Source of the DNA: Nymphaea colorata
Lineage: Eukaryota; Streptophyta; Magnoliopsida; Nymphaeales; Nymphaeaceae
Direction: 5' to 3'
Assembly: GCF_008831285.2 (NCBI RefSeq)
Contig: NC_045145.1
Location: forward strand, 11,904,802 to 11,968,801
Length of the DNA: 64,000 bases
Of the stretch, positions 32,246-44,425 are shown in pieces. Position 1 is the stretch's first letter. Every line of letters begins with the position of its first letter. The translations under genes and the position numbers were made by a program. The notes below the pieces were generated by a model. The model searched no databases. It saw only the letters and a list, made by a program, of their open reading frames with translations, and was not told the DNA's origin.

Positions 32246-32437
32246 CTTGGGTCACAAAGAATGTCTGGTCGTCTCCTTTGCTCTCCTTGTCTCCGATATG
32301 TCGAGGAGACAACATGCAAAATCACCATTGTACATGAGCATCTTGGGTCACAAAGAATGTCTCATCGTCTCCTTTGCTCTTGTTGTCGCCGATATGTCGA
32401 GGAGACAACATGAAAAATCATCATTGTACATGAGCAA
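32246..32437. repeat. 96-bp tandem duplication
   Basis: Two head-to-tail copies (32246-32341 and 32342-32437) share CTTGGGTCACAAAGAATGTC, CGATATGTCGAGGAGACAAC and CATTGTACATGAGCA, with about ten differences. Confidence 0.9.
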
Positions 32438-34559
32438 ACATAGCGACAATCTCACTATTTTGCTTGCTTTTGAAAAAAAAAAAAAAGAACACTATGTTAC
32501 TAATCAAAAGAAAAATTGTCTTATTTATTGGTTTGCCAGTACTTGTTGAGTTCCTTCCTCTATGCCTGGTGATATGGTATGTTATCTCACTCAAACACAA
32601 CATATGAAAGGCCTAAGGGTCGGGGGACAAGGGAGGAGAATTTAAATTTCGTAGTTTACTACAAGACGGATACTCGCCTGTGGGAAGGCTCATTCATCCA
32701 TCAAATTTAAAGGTCCTTCAGGTCCCCCTTGCGAGACCCACCATCCGTAATTCCCGTTATAACGGATGCATATTTAATCTCTCTTTGTGTGTGTGTGTGT
32801 GAGAGAGAGAGAACATATCGAATGGAACTTGGGAGGCAAAATTAGCAATTTAAGAAACAGTTAAGGGTAAACTAGGGAGGACAATTTTAAATAAAATGGA
32901 ACTTGAAATCTGCTGAGATTCAAATGAAATGTCAGTGAATTTGAAATTTATGTTGAAAATTCAATGAAATTCAAAAGAAAATAGATTCAAAATTATTGAA
33001 ATTTAATGGAATTCAAATTAATTCAGGATAAAATTGAAAGTATCCCAAAGGCAAGCAGAATTCAAGTTATATTGGCTTGAAAATGGTTGGATTTTAAATA
33101 AAATTTAAAATCATCATAAATTTCAAACAGAGAACCAATGGGATGTACTTGAAAATATACTCTGAATTCCATATGATGAAAGTTCTAAAGGAAAACTAGG
33201 TAAATAAACTGAAAATACCTTGGATTTCATTTGAAAATTCTTCAAGTTTTGTTATTTGAAGTTTATTTGAAAATCCCTTTCTCATTCATTTAGAAATTTA
33301 CTGGCAAATTACGTAGAATTGGCTTAAAATCGTTTGAAATTTGTTGTCGACTTTAAATATCATTGAATGTTCATAATAATTAATTTAAAAATCATTGGAA
33401 ATTTTATTGAGGTTGACTTGGGGTCATAGAACTTGATTTGAATTTGGTAAGAAAATAAAATTGAAATGGATTAGGTGGTAGATGGGTCTCCCTTTGAAAC
33501 TAGATTAGGTGGTAGATGGGCCTCCCTTTGAAAAAACAGAATTTAGAACTGAATAAAAGACGGTTCAATGCTTGAAAGCATCCAGATCCAGGTTTGATGG
33601 TGATTTGAGATCATTGATTTATGATAGGAAGCGATTAAAATAGCGAATCTAGATCCCAAAAGAAGATGGATTAGGGGATCTTGGTTGAATAATTGGATCA
33701 AGGCTAGAAATTCATTCTGGAAAGATAGAAATCCAGCTCATGATATCAAATTAAGTGGAGTAGTTGTGAGATAGGGCACGCACCGGCCCAATTTTGATAT
33801 CCTTATCACGACAATGCTTAGACAATCATTGGAAAATAGTTAGAAAATGGATGACAAATGTTTGGCAAGCTGTTGGAAAGTGTATTCTGTATAAAAGTTA
33901 GAAAGTGGTTGGAAAAATAAGTGGTAAATAACTAGAATAACTAGAAAATGAATGGGAAATGGCTTAAAATGGAGGGGAAATGATCAAAATGGACAAAATG
34001 AAAATTTGGTGTGCTTAGGGTAAAGTCTAAAGATATTAAGGTTCCTTTCTAAAATTGGTCGTCATGTCAAGGATGATATCATTTAGAAATTGTGGTAATT
34101 GCTAATTTTGTGATAGTTTGTAAGGGATTGTTAGTACAACAGAGATCGGCTGCTGGCATTAGAAACGTTGCATATGGCTTTGTGCAACTACGTTCTGTGA
34201 AGGAGTTTTGAGTGAAAAGAAGTATAGGGTGCACCAACTCGCATATCTCAAGCTTCCAAACTTGTGCCGGCAAAATATATTAGCAGTTTGACATCTTACG
34301 CCAATTGTCGTTGGACAATCCCAAGTCCGTGTGCCTTGAAAAAAAATAGTTGTCCTAAATTATTGCAAATGAAACTCATTAGCTTGTTTTTTGGCAAGGT
34401 TTCCTTATGATTTGTTGAACCTAGGTAAATCCAGGACAATTCGGTGACTTTTGGTTTATTTCTTGGTCTTGTTTGAAAATTATTAAAGTAGAAACAAGTA
34501 TTTTTTGACAAAAATTGCCTATGCCCGACTACCTCATAGTATTCCATGCATGCACCGGT
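32438..34559. other. AT-rich non-coding stretch
   Basis: No gene. It includes a short GT-GA microsatellite (about 32788-32812), a long stretch of degenerate AAATTGAAAT-like repeats (32880-33480), and a 30-bp near-duplicate (ACTAGATTAGGTGGTAGATGG-like block) around 33465-33530. Confidence 0.6.
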
Positions 34560-34579
34560 TACGGCTGTGTTTGAAAGTG

Positions 34580-35220
34580 TGAGAAACCAGCTTACCCTCC
34601 ACATTGTCTCTGGTTAGATGTGAGAATATACATATTCAACCAAATTTAAACGTGGTTTCCTTTGGAAACGCTGTCTCAAAAGCATGTAGAATTTTGTCTG
34701 GTAACTTGTCTCTACTACGTGCAAGAAGCCCAATTCCGTCAGTAAATTTCACTCCCGAAAGTTGCATAGATCTTGCCTTCGTGTCCGTACAGTAGCCAAT
34801 CCTTTATTCAAGGTCATGCCCATCCATTTCGTCTATGATTCTGAGTTATTTTCTTTAGGAAAATTTGCTATATTGCAAATAGGGCTTCCAAATTCAAAGG
34901 TATACCCTTTCACTATGTTGCTCCACATCACAGTGTTTTCATTCTTAGAGAACGCCAAGTCTTGAGTGAAACATTTCCATGTTTTAAGCACAACCCTGTT
35001 GTCAGAACCTTGCAATCAGCAGCAATGGTCGCATTGAGATCTCCTGTTTTAGCATCATTCGGCTTGGAATCTCTACTCTTTCGTCTCTCATTCCACTTTT
35101 CTTGGAAGAACGAGGCATTAATCAATCCTGGTTTCAATCCAGAAATAAGCCCTCCTTTTCATACGCAGGATCAAAGGAAGCTTTCAGCCCCTAGGCCTCA
35201 TCATGGAATGCCAGCACTAA
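34580..35220 (-). pseudogene. Unidentified coding-like relic
   Basis: I do not recognise this gene. The minus strand holds successive protein-like stretches in shifting frames. The first is PGLINASFFQEKWNERRK (about 35137-35080), then DLAFSKNENTVMWSNIVKGY and FGSPICNIANFPKENN (about 34965-34840). After a stop come RSMQLSGVKFTDGIGLL and PDKILHAFETAFPKETTF (about 34775-34640). The balanced composition and the order of complementary frames suggest a decayed gene fragment rather than chance. No intact start, splice sites or domain is visible. Confidence 0.35.
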
Positions 35221-36109
35221 CTTAGAGAGAGAAAGAGAGAGAAGTGGGTGGGCCACTTTAGAAGAAAGAGGTGCAGAGGTTGATGGAGGAAGGGAGAGAG
35301 GCAGCATATAACTTCAAATCAGCCACCAAGTTCAACTGGATGGACAATCTTTCTCCATCGCCAAAAGAGGTACCTTTGTCAAGCATATATCGAGCACATC
35401 TTTTGTTCAATTTTCATGGATGCCACTTTCTTGATAGCACCTAGAGTTCGGCTAAGAGAGTATTTCAATAGTTTATATAAACAGGGTTACTAGTTGTCAT
35501 AAATCAAATTGTCTGATATTTACTCAGCCATCTAGCCAGAACCAGTTGACCCATCTGACCCAACATGATTTACGGTTAAAAAGAAGAAAAAAATGATAGA
35601 TATTTTTATCATCTAATATTAATTCATGTTTTTTTCTCTTTATTTTTCTCTCAACCATCCATTTGCTTCAGATGAATAGCCTAAAAGACCTTGGTTAAAT
35701 AGTTAGGTGATTCTAAATAGCCAAAGTCATGAAGAAGCACCATCAAGGATGATGTCTAAAGGTGCACAGCTTGCCTCGTAGAGAATGCAAGTAAAGCCTT
35801 GATGAAACAAGAGAACCAAGCATATCAGTTCACATCCGCTTAGAATCGAGTCCTTGAATATCCATGAAAGTTCAGCTCAAAGACCGAAGATTACACCAGA
35901 ATGATTTCAAACTCAACACGGTATTCCTTTCAATGTATAGTGAGAGTAAAATTTCAATCCTTGATCAACTTTAGTGCCATCCAACTGAGTATCTTACTGC
36001 TGCTATTTTCTGATCACATCATGTTGAAAGGTAGTTAAAAGATGTTGATCAAGAGCAAAAAGCAAAAAGGAAGAAAAAGAATTGAAGAGCTAACTGCTAA
36101 TTACCAATG
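35221..36109. other. Non-coding stretch downstream of the TIM22-like gene
   Basis: This presumably includes the 3' untranslated region of the minus-strand gene that ends at 36110. GA-rich microsatellite sequence occurs at about 35224-35245. I see no separate gene. Confidence 0.5.
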
Positions 36110-39100
36110 TCAGCTTTGTGAAATCTTAGGCTTTGGCAAAGATCGACAGAAAGAAAAGAACGCTTGTGTCATGTTAGAAGGTATTGGCAACGTCAATGGA
36201 GGAATAATAGGGAATGACACAGGTGGTGGCAACGTCAACACAGGAATAGTGGGCGATGACACATGTGGGTAACCACTCCGATGAGCAAGATTATTCAATC
36301 GAGACATTGCTACTGCAGGTTGCTGCTTGTTCAGTGCCTCGATCAAGCATGAGAAAGCTCCGAATGTCATGCAGCCCTGGAAAAGAGCAGGTGGTGCACC
36401 TGAGAAGGGAACCAGAAAAGTAAAGCACAATATAAGCTAATTTCCTACTGAAGAACCTCTTTAACATAATCTATCACAACTATTCCTTGGTCAGGAATCA
36501 GGATGGATAGAAATGTAGAACTGAACCATAGACCGATCCTTTCATGCAGAATTGCATTTTGTGCCAAGAAATCAGGTGGAGGATTTTACAACTAAAAACA
36601 GAAAAAGAATGCCATTTGCTGATTCGAGTAAAAATAGAAGAGATTCATGCTATAACATGTCTAAATTTCATGATCATGATAGGCCCATATTGATTGGTGA
36701 ATAATTTAATCCTGCCGATAAAACATTATAAGCTACCACAGAACAGGATTTGATGCATTATAGCACATTCACAATGCATGCAAACATAAACAACATGCAG
36801 GACCGCGTGCTGCTAGACTAAACCAGGCACTTCTTTAGACCAACAAACATGAAGTTTCACCTTAAACAACCATCAAATATGGGTCAGCAAGTGGCCATTA
36901 TACCAGCAGAAAATATAAAGCAGTGGCTCGATCCACTACTGAGACAAAGTAGAGATCTATGGCAGCTAGCAAAGTTACATGAGTAAAACATCTACTAACC
37001 TGCTAATAGAACTGGGAGAACCTATTTTGAGTTCCTCTTGATTTTGACAATTAAAAGTCATTCAAATTGCATTTAAAACAATTGCTCATAGTCGGATTAA
37101 ACATTGAAGAAAATGAGAATGTAGCTTTTTATGTGCATATCAAGAACCAAGTTGCTGAATTGTTCATCAACGATTCAACGCCTTAAGCACCAGTTTTGGT
37201 TTTTTAAAATATTGTCAATGGTTCAAACCCATGTGAAACCCAAGGGGCTGTCCTACTATAGTTAGTATTGCATATTAGGAACATAATTGTCCTTTATAAA
37301 ATAAACCATTACTTTACAGTGAAATACAATTAGGTCATGTCCCCTAAGCAAGGGTCTTGTGACTGTGTTAGGTGCAAGTTATTTCAGCATTTCTTTATTT
37401 CTTTTAATTTCTGTTGCTGTGATTTTAGTCTACGTGAGGTTATTTCCTTTTGTAACGGGTCAGGTCCAGTTAGGCTTATGTTAACCCAACCCATCACGTC
37501 ATTGTACTTAAGCTCAACTAAGAGCAATTAAACCCTAATGAAGAATTGTTTGGCGTGAGAGAAGCTGGGCTTCGTGTGGCTTGTGAAGGTTACAGCCGTT
37601 GGGCGGCGGTAATCAGGCTGTTAGTCGTGCAGAGGCTAACAGACTGCAAGGGGATCTGTCTCTTCTTTTGTCTCTTTATTTTCTGTTCAAAAATGATTCT
37701 ACCATGATTTTTCAGATTTCTAAGAATTAAGTGGTCCATTCCTTGGGAGTTTCTTCCTAGTTTTCAAGAAAAGAAAGAGTTTCATGTACAGATTCTTGGC
37801 CAGACCAAGATTACAGCTGTTGAAGATGTCCAACAGAAACTTTTCAGAATGTATATTAACTACCATTACATTTCTAGAGTCCCCCGAACACAACGATCTT
37901 AAAGTCAAATGCAAGAAGAAATTAACATGCATCTAGTTATCCATATATTTCTAGGCTACAGTGGCAGTTCTCAATTAATATTTGTGGAAAGAGATTATGG
38001 GGTCCAACATACCTGGAAAGCTTAAAGCAATCCCAGTTACACATCCAGCAATGCCAACATTTATCACTGAAAAAAGAATTTTCGCATCATATATCTGATT
38101 TATATGAACTCTTGAAAGTTAGAGAATTAGATCCTTCATAAGGTAAGTATCACAGACCATCATCTTTGCCCCGCAATCTCTTCAGAATGCAGACCACAAG
38201 GCTGTGCACCCCAGATAGCACAGCAAAAGTCTGAAAAGGTTGTTCAAACAATATTAACAAGAAGCCCTTAGTATTAACATTTATATGACAACCAATTAAA
38301 GAAGTAAATCTAAGACAGATCCAATATGGTGCACTTTTCAAGTATTAACATTTATATGACAGGCAATCAAAGAAGTATATCTAAAACAGAACCAATATGG
38401 AGCACTTATTCAAGATTTTTACAGGAGGGACCTAGAAGAGATGCTCACTTTTCCCCATTTGCACCAAAATGCTAAAAGGATGTGCAGATACCTGTCCACA
38501 AAAAAGGATACAGGTGGCACTGAACATGGATGACACAACAATTTTTAGCTTGGGATGTTCATGACAGAAATGAACATCTAATGATTACATTTATTGAAAT
38601 GATAGCATCCTTATGCTTGAAAATTTGGATGTATAATCTATGTATATTTTGACTGTATCTACCACGAATACATCCACCATATCTATTGGCATATTTCACA
38701 AACGATGTGTCTAGATTTGGTTATTGATTTCCATTTGGAATGAACTTAAGCTCTCAATTTAGGGCTTACCTCAATTTATTTTATCATGGATGTATGAATT
38801 TGTGACATATTTATTTTTCATATATGTAGCTACGAATTATTTCGCAACAAATCAAGGGAGTCCAATTAAACTTATGCTAATGTTAGGCGCTAGGACAAGT
38901 CAAAAGTAACATGTTAAGTTTAACTTTGAAATGTAATTGCCTCAGGAATGAGTATGACTTGTGATTCTATTGCTTCTTTGAAGTTTACTAGTGTTGGAAG
39001 ACTAATAGATGGGTAGAGTATAGAGATGTATTCCCCGCCAAATGGAAAATTTGGTCTTGGCATCCTACAAAGTAGGTATATCAATCTTCTTGAACCAATA

Positions 39101-42100
39101 ATGGATGCAGAAAACTAAGTGTATTATTCTATAAAGTAGTGAAAAATAAGCTTTTTTTTATTCAAAGAAATGGGTCAAAGGACATATAAAAATTTTACTT
39201 GCACAGCCTATTGTCCTTTAGCTGCAAAAATTCTTCATGGAATTGGCAGAGTTCCAGACATATAAAAGCCAACGGACTAACCTTGGCAGAAGAGCCTGCA
39301 TCAGCAAAAGATCCTTTAAATCCTTTCTTCTTTACCAAGCCAGAACCTGATTATGCAAAAGCACAAAACATATCATCTAGAACACATTTCTGCATAAAAA
39401 TGAAGCCCCAGTAAATATATAAATTAACCTTTTAGACTGAACCTGGATTTCAAAATGAGGAAATCAAATTGAGCAGTTTATCTACTTGAGTGACTTCATT
39501 CTGCAAGGTAGAGATCTAGAAGTACTTGATTCTCCTATCATTTAAGAAGTGCAAATCTCTATAAATAATCATGATATCATCATAACCCTTCCAGAACAGG
39601 TTGCAGAATTTGACTGCACGAGATTCTCTATATAGAGAGAAGATCACTATGTTCCTCAATGACTTCTCCTGAAGCAGAAATCAGATAATTTGGAAGGAAA
39701 GCAGGAACTAGAATGTTTTTCACTGCTAGTCAGTTTATTTATCTCTTACTAATGGAGTCTTATTTTTTTTTTGGGTTAATTCTATGAATTTTCTATCACC
39801 AATTCATCTCCCTGATCTTTCTACCATTAATTGGGCCCTTAGGCCCACTAACTCACAAAAAGAGATGATCATCAAGTTCCCTAGCCAAAGTATAAGACAT
39901 ATACTTGTGGAAAAACTAATATATAACATTAATATTTTTACATGGCAGCAATCCTATGTGATGTTACTATATGAGAGCAGAAAATTTAAATGAACATGGA
40001 GATTAATATAATTGAGAGATCGTTCAGCAGACAAGTTTTAATATGGAAAAATCTAGCTGTACAATTAAGGTTTCACTTTCAACACTGAACGGATCTTTTA
40101 GCCATTAACCCAATGAATGGAAAATATATACATAGGGATGATGGAAATGGATGGGTCATATGCATAGCTGCCTATAGCCCATATACATATAGCTGTTGTA
40201 GTTCATTACTCTACTACCACCCCAAGAGATAGATATTCCAAACATACCCACCACAACGACTAGATGAACTTGAGGTAACATGTTAAAAAATTAAAACAAG
40301 GCAAAAGATACTCTCCGTTAAGGATCCCAAATGTTCTTCTCATGGTAGACCAATTTGAGGAAAAACACATGTGCAAGTTGCAACGAAAGATCTCAATATA
40401 GAATAGGAAACTAAGATCAAGGCAAGCGATTGTCATTAGAAAGTCGGAAAGGCCAAGCATGAGTCTTCTAACAAACATTGTTTTAAGCCCTTGACTGTCC
40501 AGTAAAAGTTGTTTACTGTCCAGTAAGTTTATTTTCAATTCACTTTTCAACTTTTAAGTTTTCCCTTTTCATATATAATGGCTGATAAGGAAAAGGCGGT
40601 TTCAAATGCTTGTATGCTAGCGAGCTCTAGCGGCAGCGTGAATATCGGTTCAACTGAAAGCACAGTTCAATCTCAACCACTTTAGAGGCATATATCGAAA
40701 AGAGAAAAAGCTCCTGATGGTGGAGGCAATCTACAATTTGAATGCGATTTCGGTCATGGATTATTGATTGGCTCATATACACATGTTAAAGCATATTTAT
40801 TGCAAATATGTGGCCAAGGAATCAGAGCATGTTAAATGATTGACAAAGACAGTGAAAGAATTGTAAAAAAAACAAGAGGCAGCTGAATTGATGAAAAATT
40901 TTGGAGAATCAAGTGAACGTTCTATTCCTTTGACTATTGCAGAAAGTGACGATACTTAGAAGATAAAACAAGAAAAGGATCAGAAATATGAGCAGAGCAA
41001 AAATGGATAAAAGAATAACTAGATTCCTTTATGCAAGTTCACTTCCATTTAATTTAGCAAGAAGTGTTTACTGGAAGATGTAGTTATCATTAGCTAATTG
41101 CAATCAAGTTGGTTATGTGCCTCCCAGCTCAAAGAAATTGAGAACATTACTTCTTGCACATGAGAAAGCAACTGTTGGGAACTTATTAGAGAAGGAAAAA
41201 ACAATTGCTTGGAATGAAAATGGCGTCTATCATTTTTTGTGGGTGGATGAAATATAGAGGCGACCATTAATAAATTGTATAGTCTATTCACTTAATGGTC
41301 CAATTTTTATAAAGTGTGTCGATGCATTTGAAGGAATAAAAAGATGCAGAAGATTTGAAAAGTTGTTAATAGAAGTGATGAAGGAAGTTGGTGAAAAAAA
41401 TTTAGTATAAATTATTACTAATAAAGCACCAATTTGCAGTTGTCAAGATATGAATTTATCAAGTAACCCCAAATAGTCATATGAATTTATCAACTAACCC
41501 CAAAAATATAGTCATACTTTTTGTATGCTTTGTGTAGCACATAGCTTAAATCGTGCACTAGAGAATACCTACAACCCCTTTAAAAAGGACTCAAAAGTAT
41601 AGAATCTATGTTCATGGATTGAAGAACTTGAGCATGATGTTAAAAGTATCAGAAATTTTGTTATAAATCATCATCATGTTCTCCCTATGTTCAATAAACA
41701 TTCTGATTTGAGGCTGTTGAACATTGTTGAGACATGTTTTGTCTCTTTCATTGTGATTTGAAAAAATTTAAGCAAGTTAAGAGCGCATTGATATTGATGG
41801 TAACTAACAATGGTTGGGTTTTATCATAGTGATGATGATGGGAGGCTCATGCAATTAAAAAATATATTTTAGTTGATAAATAGTGAGATAAACTCACATA
41901 TTTTCTTCAATTTAGAGAACCTATATGGGAGTTGATAAGAGAAGTTGATAAAGATGGTCCCGTGCTGCATTTTCTATAACTAAGCCATTCCAATTCAGCA
42001 TTTAGCGCTTAAATTCTAGTTCCACAATGTTGAACCATGTTTTGGATGTGAAAATTCAATTGGTGTTCATATTTGACTGTATAGGGGGCAACTCGGTTGT

Positions 42101-44258
42101 CCATATCTTTAAAGTTTTTCATAGGTTTCTTAAACACACTGCTACAAGAGCTATGATTTGAACATAGTGCATAACATGATTTGAACACTTCTAATATGGA
42201 CTTTGTGGCCAGTGATTCCTTTTAATTTAGATGATATTGATGAATTACATCGATGTTAACACATATGTTGGAAACTTGGATTATGAAATGGAACTTTATA
42301 TTTGTTTACTTTGTCAAATGTTAGATCAATGTGTCCAATTTAGATGAGGTCAAACTTGGATTCATGAACCATGATTGCAACAGTGAAAAGTGCATTTCTT
42401 GTTCGTTTAAAATCTTAATGAATGTATTTTTTCCAGTATATATGTATGAGTGTACCCTTGTGTCTGTGATTTTGAACTTGGTCTGCATCCATGCCTGAAT
42501 TCGCACCCACACCCATACCCATGTGACATAGCAGTTAACTAACTACAGAACAGATTATAAATAATATATATATATCGTGTTTTTTGTGATTATGACATAT
42601 ATATATATATTTGTTGACATATATATGATATAAATATATATATAACTGCACCTACACCCAAATTTTTTTTGAAAATTGTTGTATCCTGCACCCACACCAT
42701 GTGAAATAGGGTGCATCCACATGTACTGAAACCACAATTAGTGGTAGCATACAAATTTCAAAGAAGGGAGATATGTCAAAGAAAAGGACAAGAGATTGGG
42801 TATTTCAGTTTTGGAATGGAAGCAGAGTTATTTGTGCTCCAAAGAGGTTTTCTTAGGGGCAGTGGGAATGCACCTACCACTACCAGTAATCAGCTCCATG
42901 CCACTTCCTATTAGGTTAGTGTTGCATGTGTGTGAGTTCTGTTCTTAAGAGTTTTCTCCTTGTTGATAGTCACTGGGTTGCAGTAGGTGGCTCAGGTCCA
43001 TTGGACAGACCCAGTAACCAATTAAAAATGGGATCAAGGGGCAGATTTTAGGGCATCGCATGTAATGAAGCCTTCCATCAAGTGAGATTCAGTTCTAATT
43101 TCTAACTAGGTTAGGGCTGTATGTGTGCGTGACTTCTGATCTTAGATTTTCCTCCTTGTTCTGGTGGCTATCACATTCAAGTTTCAAATAAAGGGCAGGA
43201 AGGTGGTTTCGAATTTGGTTTATCCATGAATCAATGCACACTATTTTAGATAACCCTCTTGGCTGGCATGCCCCCGATGGCACCTTCCAATTGGCCAAGA
43301 GAAGTCTGAGGCCCCTTCCCTTGATGGACATTGCCATATCTGGCCTACACTTGCTGGCCACTGAAGTGTGCTTGTTGCAAAATAAACAGAAAAAAGAGAG
43401 AGACAAGAGATGTAACCTAGTTCAGTGATCAATGCACCTTCATGTGATCATTTGAAATTTTGATCAATGCACCTTCATCCATGGAAAGCCTCAATCATGG
43501 TGTGAATCCCGGTGAATGAATTTGTTATTAGTATGATAAGTTACAGCACAATCTCCTTATTTTTAGGAGGTTTACTAACTGCTACAACATATTTCCCTCT
43601 GTTCACATTTTTGTAAAAATCGGAAACTGTAGACGCCTGCAGTAAATGGACATCACTTTCTAAGGCTGGTTCTTCAATTGCGACTCTTTAAATGAGTAGG
43701 GACAGATGATGCCTTAAACAGGACCGCAATCACCAGCTGACCTGGAACTTCAAAACAGAAATTCTCTTCTTCTTCATAGAGTTACTATGAGATAAACTTC
43801 AGATACACAACACTATAATTTTGTTTGTGCGTCAAGACAACTATAAGTCAATTCCAACTTTAGTGCTATAAATGTCAAAAGAGTTTCAGAAATCTCATTC
43901 AATTGCCAGGCCCTGGTAATCGTATTTCCAATCATTAAGTGAAATGGAGAATAGATAATCTCAAAAGAGAAAAAAATAGGTAAAAGCACCTAGAGGAAGC
44001 AAAAATACGAATCAACAGGTTCATAAAGCAACTGTGTAACTTCTAAACACTAATCACGGCTCTCAGAGAGAGGGAGGGCGTACCGTAGCCAAAAATGGAG
44101 CCCATGAACGCACCACCGGCGGCATCCCCCGCGAACCTTGTGAGGCAGACGAACGGGCCTCCTGGGGATGGGGGTGCGCCTGCAGACGAGCTAGGGTTAG
44201 GGTTTCCATTGATGTCGCTCCCAACCTCGCCGTCAGAGTTCGGCATCTCCGTTGTCAT
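36110..44258 (-). CDS. Tim17/Tim22/Tim23-family protein, HP20/HP22 (TIM22-like) type, five exons
   Basis: This is a spliced minus-strand gene with coding exons 44258-44084, 39346-39282, 38230-38158, 38066-38013 and 36399-36110 (stop 36110-36112). The joins give 657 bp, 219 codons including stop, with consistent phases (1,0,1,1) and GT-AG at every intron. The protein starts [15 protein letters not shown] with an acidic, disordered N-terminus. It then has [18 protein letters not shown], a [13 protein letters not shown] loop, [18 protein letters not shown], a glycine-rich [11 protein letters not shown] segment and [17 protein letters not shown]. These four hydrophobic, glycine-containing segments make the Tim17/22/23 fold. 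From family memory it resembles Arabidopsis HP20/HP22 (At4g26670/At5g55510), plastid or mitochondrial membrane translocase subunits. Introns are 4737, 1051, 91 and 1613 bp. The first and last carry transposon insertions, yet the frame is intact. Confidence 0.88.
37366..37641. mobile_element. Solo LTR in intron 4 of the TIM22-like gene
   Basis: This 276-bp unit begins TGTTAG and ends CTAACA, perfect inverted termini for an LTR. It is flanked by GACTG at 37361-37365 and 37642-37646. No internal region or second LTR is present, so it is a solo LTR left by LTR-LTR recombination. It does not match the LTRs of the two Copia elements in the window. Confidence 0.88.
40640..41780 (+). pseudogene. hAT transposase relic in intron 1 of the TIM22-like gene
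   Basis: The plus strand, opposite to the host gene, carries a decayed hAT transposase. A BED zinc-finger remnant at about 40720-40840 reads [11 protein letters not shown] and [11 protein letters not shown] ... GIRAC, with a metal-binding cysteine and histidine altered. A DUF659-type domain at about 41097-41410 reads [45 protein letters not shown]. At about 41510-41770 the catalytic-core part reads [41 protein letters not shown]. Stops and frameshifts are present throughout. The C-terminal dimerisation region is not recognisable after 41830. Terminal inverted repeats were not found. Confidence 0.8.
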
Positions 44259-44425
44259 TTTGATGACAAAGTGGTTTTCAGCAGCTTAGCAGATTAGGCT
44301 TTTAAATTTTAACATCATTGTAAAAGAACGGAACTTCTCAAACCAGTTCAACGGCGGAATTACTCAGTTGCCATTCAAAGCATGAACGTTTACGTACCCA
44401 TTTATCATTGATGTTCTCCTCCACA

